Part shown: positions 12,907-24,566 of the stretch, piece by piece
Position numbering within the stretch: position 1 is the first letter of the stretch
Layout: each line of letters opens with the position of its first letter
Assembly (NCBI GenBank): GCA_036873135.1
Contig: JAPTYO010000001.1
Span: 46,090,774 to 46,154,773, forward strand
Source of the DNA: Clarkia xantiana subsp. parviflora
Lineage: Eukaryota; Streptophyta; Magnoliopsida; Myrtales; Onagraceae
DNA length: 64,000 nucleotides
Direction of reading: 5' to 3'
The notes under the pieces: model-generated
What the model saw: only the letters and a program-made list of their open reading frames with translations
Told to the model about the DNA's origin: nothing
Databases searched by the model: none
Position numbers and translations under genes: made by a program

Positions 12907-13197
12907 GAACCCTAGCCCCAAATAACATTCATTCTTGTATAAAAATTAGACCATCTGCTTGACCAACTGTCTAAAAGCTCAAGCTGATAAGTGAAGGCAT
13001 CACCTGTGGTGGGACGAAACAACACATTCAAAGTACATCGTTTTATAAGAAGGTTGCTCATCAAATGTTCCGTCTAACATTTCACAATACTCTGCATTAA
13101 TTTCCCATAGGGTTTAGATTTAGAGAAATATATTTGTACAATCACGGTAGTGTGATTGTCAAGAAATTTAAAGTCCGGCATGTTAGAATATGTTATA
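12907..13197 (+). other. ICR 3' flank
   Basis: Sequence directly after the ICR stop codon (TAG at 12904-12906), presumably including the 3' UTR and polyadenylation region. No clear AATAAA with supporting context was chosen. Confidence 0.4.
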
Positions 13198-13720
13198 GGG
13201 TTAATAACTAAAAAACTGTTCAAGTATACCCTATATTAAAATTAGGTGTCTGAAGTTTCAAGTGTTAAATTGTAGCATCTAAGGTTTCAATTTTGTTAAA
13301 ATGTGGTGTCTCGGTGTGATTACTTTAGAGAAGTCAATTTCGACAAAACCGTCTGTCAAATTCGAGCTCCCATACACACTCTCTTCTCGTCATCTTGCCG
13401 GGACCGTCACCTAAGAAGTTGGCCACATCTGCGCAAGTAAATCTCGCTATGTTGTCCTTGGAAAATGGCTCTACACCAGTCTTCTAGAAACTTGTTTTTT
13501 AATGTTCAATTTTGGTTAAAATTTGACGATTTTGTGAAAAGTAAAGAATTATGAATTATGAGTGGGTGGGCTGATGAAAATGATTGAATGAAGATGAAAA
13601 GACACGTAGATACACCAAATTTCAACAAAAATTAAACTAAGAACAGTCTATATTAACATTTCAAACTTCAGACACCTAATTTTAACATAGGGTAAACCTT
13701 GGACAGTTACATGACACAAG
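13198..13720. mobile_element. MULE-like MITE between ICR and NRPB7
   Basis: It opens with GGGTTAATAAC followed by AAAACTGTTC. The block TAAAATTAGGTGTCTGAAGTTT (left, near 13238) reappears inverted near 13660-13690. This matches the family plan of 16595-17195 (GGGTTAAATAACCTAAAAAC). The right terminus is eroded and no target duplication could be confirmed, so the right end is approximate. Confidence 0.55.
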
Positions 13721-13929
13721 ATGACATGTAAAGAGAGCTATATATTCTCTCCGGAAATTGGTTCAGATGTCACAATATATTGTTTAGTCTTTTCTTACCA
13801 GAGCAAAAGCTAATGTGTTTTTCAAACATAAGTTAACAACATATGGCACAGAACAAACAGGGAAGATAAGCACAATGTGCAGATTCCACAGCAAACCTGA
13901 ATGAAGCTTTTTCATCCATCCATCCATCG

Positions 13930-15837
13930 CTAGACGGTACTTGGATCATTGATCACCCCCAGGAAATCATCCTTTATGGTCCCAATACAGAACTATCAAA
14001 CAAAAACCAATATCAGTCAGTAATTGCCATTCCATACTCGAGTCCCTTAACAACCACCACTAAATCGAGCATATTAACAAGAGAGAAAGAAAAAGGGGAA
14101 TGAATGCAGTGTAACAGGACATACAATTTCAGTGGCATCCACTCGAGTTCCTATGATCTTCAATCTGACTTCACTGTCCTTCTGGATCTTCACCTGAAAA
14201 GCAACCACGCACGCCAACTCAATGGTTATTACAAAAGAGTTACAACTTAGATACCCATTTCTTTAAGCAATATGTTTACTAGGTTTTGTTTTGTTTTCGA
14301 GAGAAGAAGGGATACCATTTAAAGAAGGATTAACAACCTAAAAAGTAAAAACAATCTCAACTATAGGTCATGTTGCTAGTCGTGTCTCAGATTTAAAATG
14401 TTGACATTCGGTGTCCCAACTATCAGCTTGGTTGATTTCCACTTTTTTTTCTCTTAAAATTGACGAAACAAAAACATGTTTTTAAAGCATCAAATAAGTT
14501 AAAACCATGGACAACAAATTGGATACTTCGGAAAAGTGGAAAACGTATTTTTGTTGCTGAAGACACAAATTTTAAAGCCAGAATAAGTCGAAAGATGTGG
14601 AAATCAGCAAATCTAATAGTTGGGACACTGAATATCAACATTTTAAATATGGGACAGCAATTAGCAACATGACCTATAGGACTGTTTTAGGTTCTTAACC
14701 CTATAAAGAAGAAACAAATACTGCTTTCAGAAATAACCACTTGATCAAGAAATACGCTCAAATGAGCTTTCGACTTAAGTGATTTTTTTTTGCACCAAGT
14801 CTCTTGCCTCCTTTCTAATCCTCCCTAACTCCTATCCCATTCATTAAATACCCGCAAGAGACAATATAGTTTAGCTGCTATTTCAGAGTAGGCCTTACTG
14901 ATCCATCAGATGTGGTATAGTTCGCCATTTCACCCGACTGGAACTCCATATCATCTGGAATCAACTGAAATAACACAAAGATAAAGGATGGCTTTGTCAA
15001 CCTTTTGCATGCCCTAACAAAAAAAAGTATGCACAACCAATACTGGAACAAGAGAAACTCACATGATTTGACACAAATATTTGAACAGGTCCGGCTTCAG
15101 CAAAGAAGCCCATCTGCAGGAAATCAGAAAGAATTGAATCTTCAGACTAAGGAAACAAACAAAACAGCAGCTTAGCAGTGATACTTATAAGTTGGATCAA
15201 TCTACTACCTTGTTAACCATAGTCACGACTGCCTCCAAGATCTCTCCTTTGAAAGGTCTAAACACCACACACTGATACTTGACAGGGAAAGTCACAAATC
15301 CTGTTCCTTCCCTAATCAATCCTTTGCCCACATTCTCGATCCCAGTAATGGCAACAACAAAGCCGTGTCGGCCGCTGGAAATACATTCCAAAGGAATTCA
15401 TTTAAAAATTGACACACGCACTTTGTCACTTAAGGATATCAACTTTCATTCCTGCAACTAGAGCCAAAAATTTGATCTTATAACAATTTAAATAGAATTT
15501 CAAAGCTTCTGCTTCACAGATAACAAACACCTCCATAAGAGAAGAAGGTTCCTGCCAACTGATCCATACTTTATTTCCCCCAATTACATTCTACCCATAT
15601 TCTAGTTTTGGCAAACCATTAGCCGGTTGAATAGCTTCAAAATATAAAATAACAGCAACCTCATATACTCTTATCAAAGTTGGAGCTGAGCCCCAAATAG
15701 ATAAAGGAGATAAAAGCTGACCTGCAAGTACCCTCCACATCTTTGACAAGCTTAGCAACCAAATTCTCCCTGAGGTTGCGCCCAAAATGGCGGGGGTGAA
15801 GTTGCATATTCCTCTCCAATACAATGTGGAAAAACAT
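13930..15837 (-). CDS. NRPB7: DNA-directed RNA polymerase II subunit RPB7
   Basis: Six coding exons on the minus strand join in phase: 15837-15722, 15374-15209, 15113-15063, 14964-14899, 14193-14125 and 13992-13930, giving 176 residues, the usual plant RPB7 length. The protein starts MFFHIVLERN and includes CSGRHGFVVAITGIENVGKG. The C-terminal S1/OB half includes KIIGTRVDATEI and ends in GVINDPSTV. RPB7 pairs with RPB4 as the stalk of RNA polymerase II and binds emerging RNA. The leader probably contains one more intron (donor 16212-16211, acceptor just above 15880), inferred from splice-like words. One intron holds a MULE-like MITE, and another region of elevated repeat content lies beyond the stop. 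All exon borders have GT-AG. Confidence 0.95.
14327..14701. mobile_element. MULE-like MITE copy 2 (NRPB7 intron)
   Basis: The ends are GGATTAACAACCTAAAA and its imperfect inverse TTTTAGGTTCTTAACCC. The flanks TTTAAAGAA (14318-14326) and TATAAAGAA (14702-14710) are a 9-bp duplication with one mismatch, which fits Mutator-like insertion. A TATAGGTCATGTTGC block sits inside each end in inverted order. It lies in the intron between exons 14193 and 14899. Confidence 0.75.
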
Positions 15838-16212
15838 CTCAGATAATTTTGTGCTCCCCCTACTAGGGCTTGAAATCCTGCTACAATAAAAGGAGACAAA
15901 GTAAGCACCAGATTAACCGGAAAGTTTCTATCTTTCTCCACGAGTAATTTGTTTCTCAGTTATTTTGGCTTGAAGTGATGTTCTTCACTAAAAGTACAAC
16001 CTTGTCTTAGAGTTCTTGAAAGAACTTGTATTTGAACGATTATATTAGAAAGTTGAGAGCGGAAGACAGCAAGAACTAAGCATCCACAGTAAAAAGCAGC
16101 TTAATTAAGAGATTGGAGCAACAAAGGATCCTAAATCATATAACCCTAGAGAATGAAATCGTTGTCAGTCGGTCGGTGCTAAGACTAAAGAGATAGATAG
16201 CAGACTGCATAC

Positions 16213-16260
16213 CTAGATACACCCAGCGAAGTAGATGGATAGTTTCTCAAGGATGAGCAG
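16213..16260 (-). promoter_or_regulatory. Probable 5'-UTR exon end and promoter side of NRPB7
   Basis: On the minus strand the sequence reads CTAG followed by GTATGCAG at 16216-16207, a plausible donor for a leader intron. Sequence above it is the likely transcription-start region. No TATA box stands out. The sequence to 16590 is T-rich spacer with no gene. Confidence 0.35.
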
Positions 16261-16594
16261 TCTTGGAAGATTATCGACCAAGAAGGTGAGACAAAGCACG
16301 AACAGCACTGAGACACAAAGTTTGACCGATTTTGAGAGACAAGAGAGAGCTACTGTCTTTACTAAGGCCGACGACAATGGTGATCTGCAAGAAAGAGGGA
16401 TACTTTTTTTTTATAAGGATCGATTTTTATTTTTTATTTTTTTTTTTTTCCGACAACAGAAGCAAATAGCATACATAATTACATATTGGATCCAATTGCA
16501 ATTATTTAGGTCAGCACAAGTCCATCGGGAAAGATTGCCATAAGCCCAACCAATATATATAGGTTTTTTTTTTTTTTTTGTGATAATATATATA

Positions 16595-17195
16595 GGGTTA
16601 AATAACCTAAAAACTGTTCAAATTTTGACCCGTGTGTCAGTTTAGTGTCTAAGGTTTATAAAGATTGTCCGAATTTTCATATCGGTTGCTATTTGATGTC
16701 TCCATCTATTTTTGGGATTAAATTGGACGGAATGTGGTCACGTGAGCGGCCAATTTTCAAAATTCCAAAAGTACCCCTGACCAGCCAATTCCGGCCGATT
16801 TAGGGCTTGGGGTTCCGGCCAATTCCCGACTGATTTAGGGTTATTCCGACAGATTACGGCCGATTCCCGGTCGATTGAGGGCTATTTCGGTCGATTAAGG
16901 CTGATTAAGGCCGATTACGGTCGATTTCGACCGATTGGAGGTGAGTGGCTGGAGTCGAAGGTGGGTGGCCGGAGTCAGGGTGGGTGGCCGAATTGTCATT
17001 TGGTTTTTTTTTTTTTTTTCAAAAAAGGGCAAAATTGTCTTTTCAAATAATTATGTTAAATTTAACCCAAAAAACTAACGGAAAACCAAATAGGCACAAA
17101 CGTGATAATTGAGACACTAAATATCAACAGTTTAAAATTGAGACACCAAACTGACACTCATGTCAAAATCCAGACAGTTTTTAAGTTCTATTCCC
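16595..17195. mobile_element. MULE-like MITE with GGGTTAAATAACC end
   Basis: The left end GGGTTAAATAACCTAAAAAC and the right end ending in AGTTCTATTCCC are imperfect inverted repeats. The blocks TGTCAGTTTAGTGTCT and its inverse lie just inside. The flanks ATATATATA (16586-16594 and 17196-17204) make a 9-bp duplication, weakened by low complexity. The GC-rich core (about 16790-16990) is a string of CCGGCCGATT-like words, comparable with the cores of the elements at 27644 and 33274. Confidence 0.75.
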
Positions 17196-17242
17196 ATATA
17201 TATATTTACACGCGTAATACTGAAATTGCCACCCCTATCTAA

Positions 17243-17755
17243 TAGGGGTGAAACAAAATCTGGTTAGTCCGCCGAATCCGAAATATTCAGTTTGATTTTT
17301 GGTCAGATTTTTTTTACTCTAGTTCAGTTTTTCGGTCTGGTTCGGATTTTGAGCTTTGAAGACCGTGGGATCGAACCGATCGTTATGCTAACTAAATATA
17401 TGTATGTTAGTTGATATTAATCAATATAATTAGTTAATTATGTTAATATAAATTATGAATAAACACTAATGAAGATTATTTTTTCTATTTTTGTTTTATA
17501 ATTTATTTAATTATATTAATGAACGTTATTTTTCAGTTCGGTTTGATAAATTCCATATATTCATGAGAATTTTAAATAATAATTTTTAATTTTGGATTTT
17601 CGATTTAATCTGAAAAAATCGTATACCAAATGGACGGTTTATTTTTATTCATACGATTTTTTATCGAATTTCTTTTAAAGAAAAAACCGGACCGAAAATA
17701 TTAGAACCCAACCGAACAAGCAAAAACCGGTTCGACCGGTCCGGTTTCACCCCTA
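17243..17755. mobile_element. hAT-type MITE, TAGGGGTGAAAC...GTTTCACCCCTA
   Basis: Perfectly matched inverted ends TAGGGGTGAAAC / GTTTCACCCCTA bound a 513-bp AT-rich, non-coding interior with FRAME-less CCGGTT/AACCGG words near the right end. The left flank is CTATCTAA and the right flank is CTATCTCT, six of eight matching. CTATCTAA recurs 30 bp further right, at about 17785, which suggests a small local rearrangement after insertion. Confidence 0.75.
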
Positions 17756-17887
17756 CTATCTCTTTTTTTTTTTTACGAAACCCCGACTATCTAATACCGA
17801 CGAATTCCCCTAGGAAAAAAAAGTAATTGTTGACCAAAAAACCGGCCTAAATAATAATAATGGTTGACCAAACTCTAGCGGCACGCA

Positions 17888-17897
17888 CCACGTGTCA
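17888..17897 (+). promoter_or_regulatory. G-box/ABRE-like CCACGTGTCA upstream of the kinase gene
   Basis: CCACGTGTCA lies 229 bp upstream of the kinase ATG. CACGTG cores of this form bind bZIP or bHLH factors, and the CACGTGTC form is an ABRE-type word. Its position fits the proximal promoter, but function is inferred from the motif only. Confidence 0.4.
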
Positions 17898-18116
17898 TCC
17901 GATCACTGGAGCAGGTTAGAGCGCTGGTTCCGAGCTACACTGAAAAAACCCCAGAAATACAAATTAGAAGCCAAGCCCAAATTCTAGAAATCCACCTTAC
18001 ACAGTAGTCATCGTCTTGGCTTCTTCATCTTCCATCTCCACTCAGCTTCATCGCTTGCTCGAGCTTGTTTTGCATCTGTGGAGGGATACAGTGCGGGGGA
18101 GGGTAGGGATTCTGTT

Positions 18117-21100
18117 ATGGGCTGTTTCCCATGCTGGGGAAAAATTGACCCTGTACCGGAGAACAAGGACGTAAAGAAGAAGAAATTGGACGATCGAGTC
18201 GCATCAGGTGTTTCTTCTTTTTACATTATTTTGATCAACGTCGCGAAGTATTCCTTTTTGTAGCATTTGTTTTTTGAATTTCGCTTCTCCGTTGTCATGA
18301 ATTGCGTTTGTTTCGTTGTATGTTCATTGCTCTGTCTACCAGTCATGATGTATTCAAACAAAAAGAAGTTCCCTTCAACCAGTTTTTCCTTAGGTTTTTG
18401 CATTGGGCTGTTATAATGCTGGAAATATTGATCTGTTTTCTTCCTTTAAAGATTGATTGCGGGAATTGGAGATAGTGATTAAGTTCTGGGCTCTAGTATA
18501 TCTCAGTTGAGTGCCTAAGCCAAGGACATAGGATCACTGAGCTCAATACCCGCGCCTAGTTCAATTATTTGGGCTAAGCTGGGTATTGATTTATTATTAC
18601 TGTTTTGGTAGTTGGCTTCTTTTTCTTTTTATAATCTGGTTGGAAGAACTTTGGTGCGGAATAATGAGTTTATTCGTTTTCTTTTTAGATTCCCATTAGT
18701 TTTTGGTAACTTTGCTACTGAGCACTTAGAACCTAGAAGTATTGGCCGCCACTCTCACAATTTCGATACTGTTTGCATTTGGATCTTTGGGATACTAGCA
18801 CAAAAATCTGGTTCCCATGGTTGAATTGGGAGTTTTGAACGAGTCATGCTTGAAGACTGGCAATCCAAAACAATTAAAAATGACAAAAAGAATACATTTT
18901 ATACACCATGACTTGCTCCCCATCAAAGTCCCCTTGATAGAAAATTTAATGGTCAAAATGTTGATAAGTGGGTGTATGGCACGTTCATTCAGCTGATGGT
19001 TGGCTTCTGTTCATGGTTTAAGATGTCTAAGTAATCGAGTATGATTTAAACCTCCGTATTTATCTGCACTCCTGGACAGTAAACATTTTGCAGATCCTCT
19101 ATTGAATTATATAACTATATCATCTGATAGATCATGTGATTTGTTGTTCGTATCGCTCCTGTGCGTAATGCTGATTCTTGTTGATAGGGAAACTGAATCC
19201 TTCTGGAAGTTTAAAGCAGTTGCATCCCAAGGAAGAAGTCCCGAATTTGCATACCAAGGAAGAGGTGTCTAAGGACAAAGGCAAGGGCTCAGAATTGGGA
19301 GATATCGGTAAGGATGGGAAGAAAATTGGCATGCAAGCACAAACATTTACATTCGATGAATTAGTTACTGCTACTGGAAATTTCCGTGCGGATTGCTTCT
19401 TGGGTGAAGGAGGCTTTGGTAAAGTCTACAAAGGGCATTTGGAGAGAATTAACCAGGTAACTAGTTGCCTATAGCAATGTCATAGCTCTTTCAGAGGATC
19501 ACTGAAACCAAATGTGTAAAAATAATTAATACTATTGATCATGTTTGGTGTAGGTTGTAGCTATCAAACAGCTTGATAGAAATGGAGTTCAAGGCACAAA
19601 CGAATTTGTTGTTGAAGTAGCGACCCTTAGTCGAGTTGATCATCCTAACCTTGTTAAGTTGTATGGATTTTGTGCTGAGTTAGATCAAAGGCTGTTAGTT
19701 TATGAATACATGCCATTAGGGTCCCTGGAAACGCACGTGCATGGTAAGGAAATTCCCTTTATTACAACTTTTCCTTGCTATCCAATTTCGAACAACTAGA
19801 GCATGATTCATGGCTTACCTGATTGATCAACTTAAAATCCTTTTTTCTTGTGTCAGACCTTCCGCGTAGTCGAAAAGGACTTGATTGGATTACAAGGATG
19901 AAAATTGCAGCTGGTGCAGCTAAAGGTCTGGAGTATCTACACGTTAAATTGCAACCTCCTATAATATACCGTGACTTGAAATGCTCAAACATTTTACTCG
20001 GCGAAGGTTATCATCCTAAGCTATCTGATTTTGGCTTGGCTAAGGTGGGGCCTAGCGGCGATAGCACCCATGTCTCCACAAGGGTAATGGGGACTTACGG
20101 GTACTGTGCACCTGATTATGCCATGACAGGACAGTTGACATCGAGGTCAGATATCTATAGCTTTGGCGTTGTGCTTCTGGAACTCATCACAGGTAGGAAA
20201 GCATATGATCCCGTCAAAGAACCAGAAGAGCAATATCTAGTTAGATGGGTAAGAAAGAATCATGATCCTAAATGATCTTTTACTCTTTTATGCACTATAT
20301 GTATACTCTATATAGCCGAGTCGTGATGAGTTTTATAGATCTGGTGTTCAAATTGCCAATTTTTCATTCTTTTTTTTTTTTTTGCCAAAACTTATGAATT
20401 TCTCTCCTAAAGCATCCTTGGTCCTCCCAATATCTTCATGGGTTAAGAACCTAAAACAGTCCCAACCCTAGGCCAAGTTGCAAATTGTTATTCAAGATTT
20501 AGATTGTTGATATTCGGTGTCCTAACTATCGGATTTGTTAATTTCCACTTTTTCGACTGGTTTTGGCATTAAAGTTGACTTTTTAATTAACAAAAACATG
20601 TTGCTTTCCACTTTTCGAAAGTATCAAATTCGTTGTTTATGATTTAGACTTATTTGATACTTAAAAAACATGTTTTTGTTCCATGATTTTTAGGAGAAAA
20701 AAGTGGAAATCAGTTAATCTGATAGTTTGGATGCCGAATATGAACATTATAAATCTGGAACAACAATTAGCAACATGACCTATAGTTGGTACTGCACCCT
20801 TCTTTATTAGTGCTTTCTATGAGATCCGTTAACACTGAATTCTTGATAATGGTTAGCAAGGCAACAAAGTTACTTATCTTTCAATCAATTGTCATCATTA
20901 ACTTCATGGGATTTGTAGTAAGCTAAGGTATTTTGTGGAAACTGTGAATATATGCTTATAAAGTAGTATGGAACATTGATTGAGATGTTGTGCAGGCGCG
21001 TCCACTGTTCAGGGACAGGAAGAAGTTCATCACAATGGTAGACCCAAAACTTGAAGGGCAGTATCCAAAGAGAGGGTTATATCAAGCGCTGGCAATAGCT

Positions 21101-21235
21101 GCAATGTGTGTGCAAGAGCAGCCTAACGACAGACCACTGATATCTGATTTGGTCTCGGCTTTTGACTACCTTGTTTCCCAAGACTACAACCCCGCAACTA
21201 CCTCTCAGAGCAGGAGCCAAAAAGATGAGTGCTAA
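18117..21235 (+). CDS. PBL: PBS1-like receptor-like cytoplasmic kinase, RLCK subfamily VII
   Basis: Five exons join in frame: 18117-18207, 19188-19456, 19554-19743, 19857-20248 and 20996-21235, giving 393 residues. The start MGCFPC has Gly2 and Cys3/Cys6, a myristoylation and palmitoylation signature for plasma-membrane anchoring. The kinase domain shows the GEGGFG loop (103-108), VAIK with Lys125, YRDLKCSN with Asp223, and DFG at 241-243. The activation segment is [17 protein letters not shown], with APD in place of APE. RLCK-VII kinases relay signals from pattern-recognition and brassinosteroid-type receptors to MAPK cascades and oxidase. The tail after the kinase domain is short, as in PBL5/PBL7-like members. 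An upstream frame extension lacks an ATG, so the MGC start is preferred. Intron 4 carries a MITE. Confidence 0.94.
20440..20799. mobile_element. MULE-like MITE copy 3 (kinase intron 4)
   Basis: It opens GGGTTAAGAACCTAAAACAG, the best preserved left end of the three intronic copies. Its interior is parallel to copy 2: a GATATTCGGTGTCC block, then AAACATGTT, and the inverse GGAACAACAATTAGCAACAT near the right end. The right terminus is partly replaced (…TACTGCACCC) and the 9-bp duplication is not convincing. Confidence 0.65.
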
Positions 21236-21769
21236 GACAAGTCTCCTTCCATGCAAACTTGAATGAAGTAATCAAATTTTGGAATAAGGTGGATTCTATT
21301 CGATGATTATATATAACGATATAAGAAAAAAGATGAGAGATTCGTGTATGCGTTAGTTGTGAAGGTGTACAGGATCTTCTTCAATCCAATCTCCTCCAGC
21401 CCCCATGTATAGATGTTCTGAGTTTTGTTTTGCTGAGTGAGTTTGTTTATGGGGAGAGATTTGAGTTGGGGTTTCAAGCTTGGTAGTTAGTTAACTTAGT
21501 GAAATTTCATATTTGGGTTTGTTCAAGTTAATTTAGATGGTGTTGCAGAGTCTAAGAAGTGTCTATAAGAGACCTTGAGTTGTCTTTGTTTGGGACAGAG
21601 CAAACTCTATTATTTCAAACCTTATTATGATTATGATTTCCTATTTTTCTTGTATTTTTAAAGTTGATTGAACATCTCGTAGCAATGGCGAAGGTAGTAC
21701 ACAAGGAAGGGACAAAATGTACCCCCCCCCCCCTTTTTTTTTTTTTTTAAAAAAATATTATTTATTAAC
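21236..21769 (+). other. Kinase gene 3' flank
   Basis: Sequence after the kinase stop, presumably containing the 3' UTR up to roughly 21640. It ends in a C(11) tract followed by a long T tract (21722-21748). No gene was recognised. Confidence 0.4.
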
Positions 21770-22225
21770 TAGCTAATTGAAGTTTGAGCAATTAACAAAT
21801 TTTAAATTGACTACCCGAACTTTTATTTTTCGAGCAAATTGCTATCTCTGTTTCAATTTCTGTCAAAATGGACAGTAGATAAGCATGTTTCTGTCACGTG
21901 TGATATTTTCATATGTACACACGATGGATTCAAGCATAAATTGATAGTTGTAACGAAATATCTTCAATTGATGCTTAGTTGGAATTCTGTCAAATTCGAA
22001 CAATGTATTTCAATTGAGCATCTAATTGAAGGTATTTGAATCATTCGTGAGTACAACTGAAAAACCCCAAGTGGCGGAAAAAAGTTCAGTTTTTGTTCAA
22101 TTTGACTATAATTGAAATAGATGTAGCAATTTGCTTAAAAATTATATGTTCGAATAACTACTTTTAAAAAATTAAAATTCAAATAACAATTTATAAATTA
22201 GTCAAAGTTCAGGTAACGATATAGT
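21770..22225. mobile_element. Probable TIR element (GCAAATTGCTA type)
   Basis: About 60 bp at the left (21815-21880, containing AGCAAATTGCTATCTC and TTTCAATT) recurs inverted at the right (22105-22170, containing TAGCAATTTGCTT). Outer sequences also pair loosely up to both stated limits. There is no coding content, and the precise ends and target duplication were not resolved. Confidence 0.5.
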
Positions 22226-22516
22226 TATTAACTTTTTTTCAAGTTCAATTCAACTCTAAAGTTAGTTATACAAGAATAAAATGATTCATATATATATAGT
22301 TTTTTTTTTTAAAAAAAACTCTTATTATTTTATGAATTTATTATAATTATATCATTTAAGAACTTCCTATATATCGAATAATGAAAATAATTACTATTTT
22401 TTACCTATTGTATTTTATTTTTACTATCTACTATTGTTTAATAAAAAGTAAAAACATACACATCTACTAGAATATAATTTACGTGATAATATTGTTATAT
22501 CTTAATTGGATTTTTC

Positions 22517-22743
22517 TACCATACTTTGGGAGCACCATGCTTTTGGTTTTTTTAATACTATGGTGGACTTAATTGTAACATAAGTAAAATTTTAAAAGTA
22601 TGAAAAATATGAATTTTTTAAGTACACCTAAGATGTGTATCATACTATTAATAATATCAATTTCCCAATGGGGTTCACCTTTAAGGAATAGAAAAATAAA
22701 AAAATTAGTGGCAAAAACATGGTGCTCCAAGAACACTGTAAAA
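22517..22743. mobile_element. Short MITE with GGAGCACCATG inverted ends
   Basis: Inverted ends carry GGGAGCACCATGCTTTT on the left and its near-inverse AAAACATGGTGCTCC on the right. The interior is AT-rich and non-coding. An inverted, truncated relative lies at 46815-47005, which supports a dispersed family. No target duplication was found. Confidence 0.6.
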
Positions 22744-24082
22744 GGTCCATCTTAATTAAATCTAGGATAAATTAAATCTAATGATAAATTAATTTTATTA
22801 ATATTCTCTATTTTCAAATTCTGAATCCGCCGATGTGCCGTAGTAGATATGCAAATAATCAATTGACACGTTATGATAGCGACATGTTTATAACACGCAT
22901 AAAGAAACGATACTCACAAAATGTATAAAACTCTGGTTTTATTTGTTTTTGTCAAATCCCATCTGCAATGGAACCATATAAACAACTTACAACCACCAAA
23001 CATTAAGGATAACATTTCGAAACTCTAAATAAACTCTCTTAATTTAATTTCAACTCTTTTGATTCTTTTCTCCATTGATTTTCTGATTTGAATTGCACTT
23101 GTGGTTAAAAAAAATTGCACTTAAATGGGCTTAGTTTGGATGTTACCCAATTTTTGGGCCTTGGGAATCCATTTGGGCTTGTAGAATCATAGTCGAAGTC
23201 TCATTTCTAACCATCTGTTGGGCCCTCATATCTTCAATAGAATTTAGAAATTGTATAGAAAATAAGTTATATTGATAGATTATGGATTGCTTAATGCAGA
23301 TTAAAATTTCTGATTCTTTTAATTTTATCATAAGTTATATATATATATATTTTTTTAAATATAAAAAGGCATAAATAAAAAAAATCATAAAAACAATATA
23401 TGCAAAAAAATTTGTTACCAGTTTTTTGTTTTTGTTTTGATAAAACTCGAAATATATGATTCAAGCTTTGAGAATAGAAAAATCTTCACTAAATCACTTT
23501 ACTCATGAATTTTTACTAACATGAAAGATGAAACTGTTTTATGGGTTGATTGTCGTGTCACAGGTTCCACCTTGTACCGAGTCAGTTATAAAGAAGTAAA
23601 GTGTTAGTTATGAATATTTTTCAATTACCATGTATAGTTCCCAACGGGGATTAAACTTCTATTTCTAAGTATTATTATTAATGAATAAAGTATTGAACCG
23701 TTAAACCATATTATAGAGTTTAACAAAATTAAAACTAAGTTAACTTTGAGAAAGCAACTAAATTAATTAAGAAAATAATTGGGCACCCTATTTCTAGATC
23801 TGGTCAGAATTTTGGGGGACCCCATTAGGAATAATTAAGGAATCTAATCATTAAAAAGAATCACCAAATAAGAAAAGAAAACCGCACAATTAACCAAACG
23901 TTTGAAGCACTAGAAATAAACTTGCTGCAAATGAATTTTTACCCCAATCTTTTGTTTCCAAATCCAAATCTGCCATTATTACATGCAGATGGATGCATCA
24001 ACGAACCAATAAAACACTAATATCCACACCAAAAAAAATAAAAAACGCAATCGTCTCTCAAATCGAGGGGAAACCGGATTAA
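22744..24082. other. Intergenic spacer and PADRE 3' flank
   Basis: AT-rich sequence without a supported gene. The right end is presumably the 3' UTR of the minus-strand PADRE gene. Confidence 0.45.
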
Positions 24083-24511
24083 TCACTCCTCGGAGATGCT
24101 CATGAGGTACGGATGCCACGCCCCGGTGACCTGGTCACTTTTCCGGCGAGACCTCCGCGACGATTTCTTCTCATAGACAACAACATCATCGGAAACGACC
24201 AAAGAGCTATCGGAAGCTCTTGCTCTGCGTTTCTTAATCTCCGGCGGCGCCGGCAGGGAGGCTTTCGGGATGAGGAAGTAGATGCTGCCTCTCTTGAGCT
24301 CCGACTCCGGCGACAGTATCACGATCCGCCGCACCACGCCGTTCGCGCACGGCTTACTCAGAATGTGGTTCGGATTGGCGTCGAGGACCTCGCCGGCGGT
24401 GATTGGTCCACTAATCTCCTCCACGTCGCCGTTTAAGTGAACGATTCGGATCAAATCTAGTGCCCCGCACGGAAGAACGCATGCCAAACAACACCTTAGA
24501 CTGTTCCCCAT
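24083..24511 (-). CDS. PADRE (DUF4228) domain protein
   Basis: A single uninterrupted exon of 142 residues starts MGNSLRCCLACVLPCG, with Gly2 and a cysteine cluster suited to N-myristoylation and S-acylation. The segment LIRIVHLNGDVEEISGPITA (20-39) followed by AGEVLDANPNHILSKPC is the characteristic DUF4228/PADRE start. A hydrophobic strand and YFLIPK motif follow near residue 80, and the C-terminal tail is basic and serine-rich. PADRE proteins are small plant proteins induced by fungal pathogens and abiotic stress, and their biochemical role is poorly known. Local GC content is clearly higher than in the flanking spacer. A TATA box lies 49 nt upstream of the ATG. The family assignment is firm, but which paralogue this is cannot be told here. 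Confidence 0.9.
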   Translation of the reverse strand: MGNSLRCCLACVLPCGALDLIRIVHLNGDVEEISGPITAGEVLDANPNHILSKPCANGVVRRIVILSPESELKRGSIYFLIPKASLPAPPEIKKRRARASDSSLVVSDDVVVYEKKSSRRSRRKSDQVTGAWHPYLMSISEE

Positions 24512-24559
24512 ATTTGCGAACGCGTCTTCTTCTGGGAAATGGATCGTTGGGTGAAGGTG

Positions 24560-24566
24560 TTTTATA
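24560..24566 (-). promoter_or_regulatory. TATA box of the PADRE gene
   Basis: CTCTATAAAACACC on the minus strand places TATAAAA 49 nt upstream of the ATG at 24511, predicting a leader of roughly 20 nt. The motif match is strong and the start site is inferred. Confidence 0.65.

Noticed and set aside
18078..18116. N-terminal extension of the kinase reading frame
   Set aside because: The extension has no ATG upstream of 18117. The MGC start is the conserved acylated N-terminus of the family.
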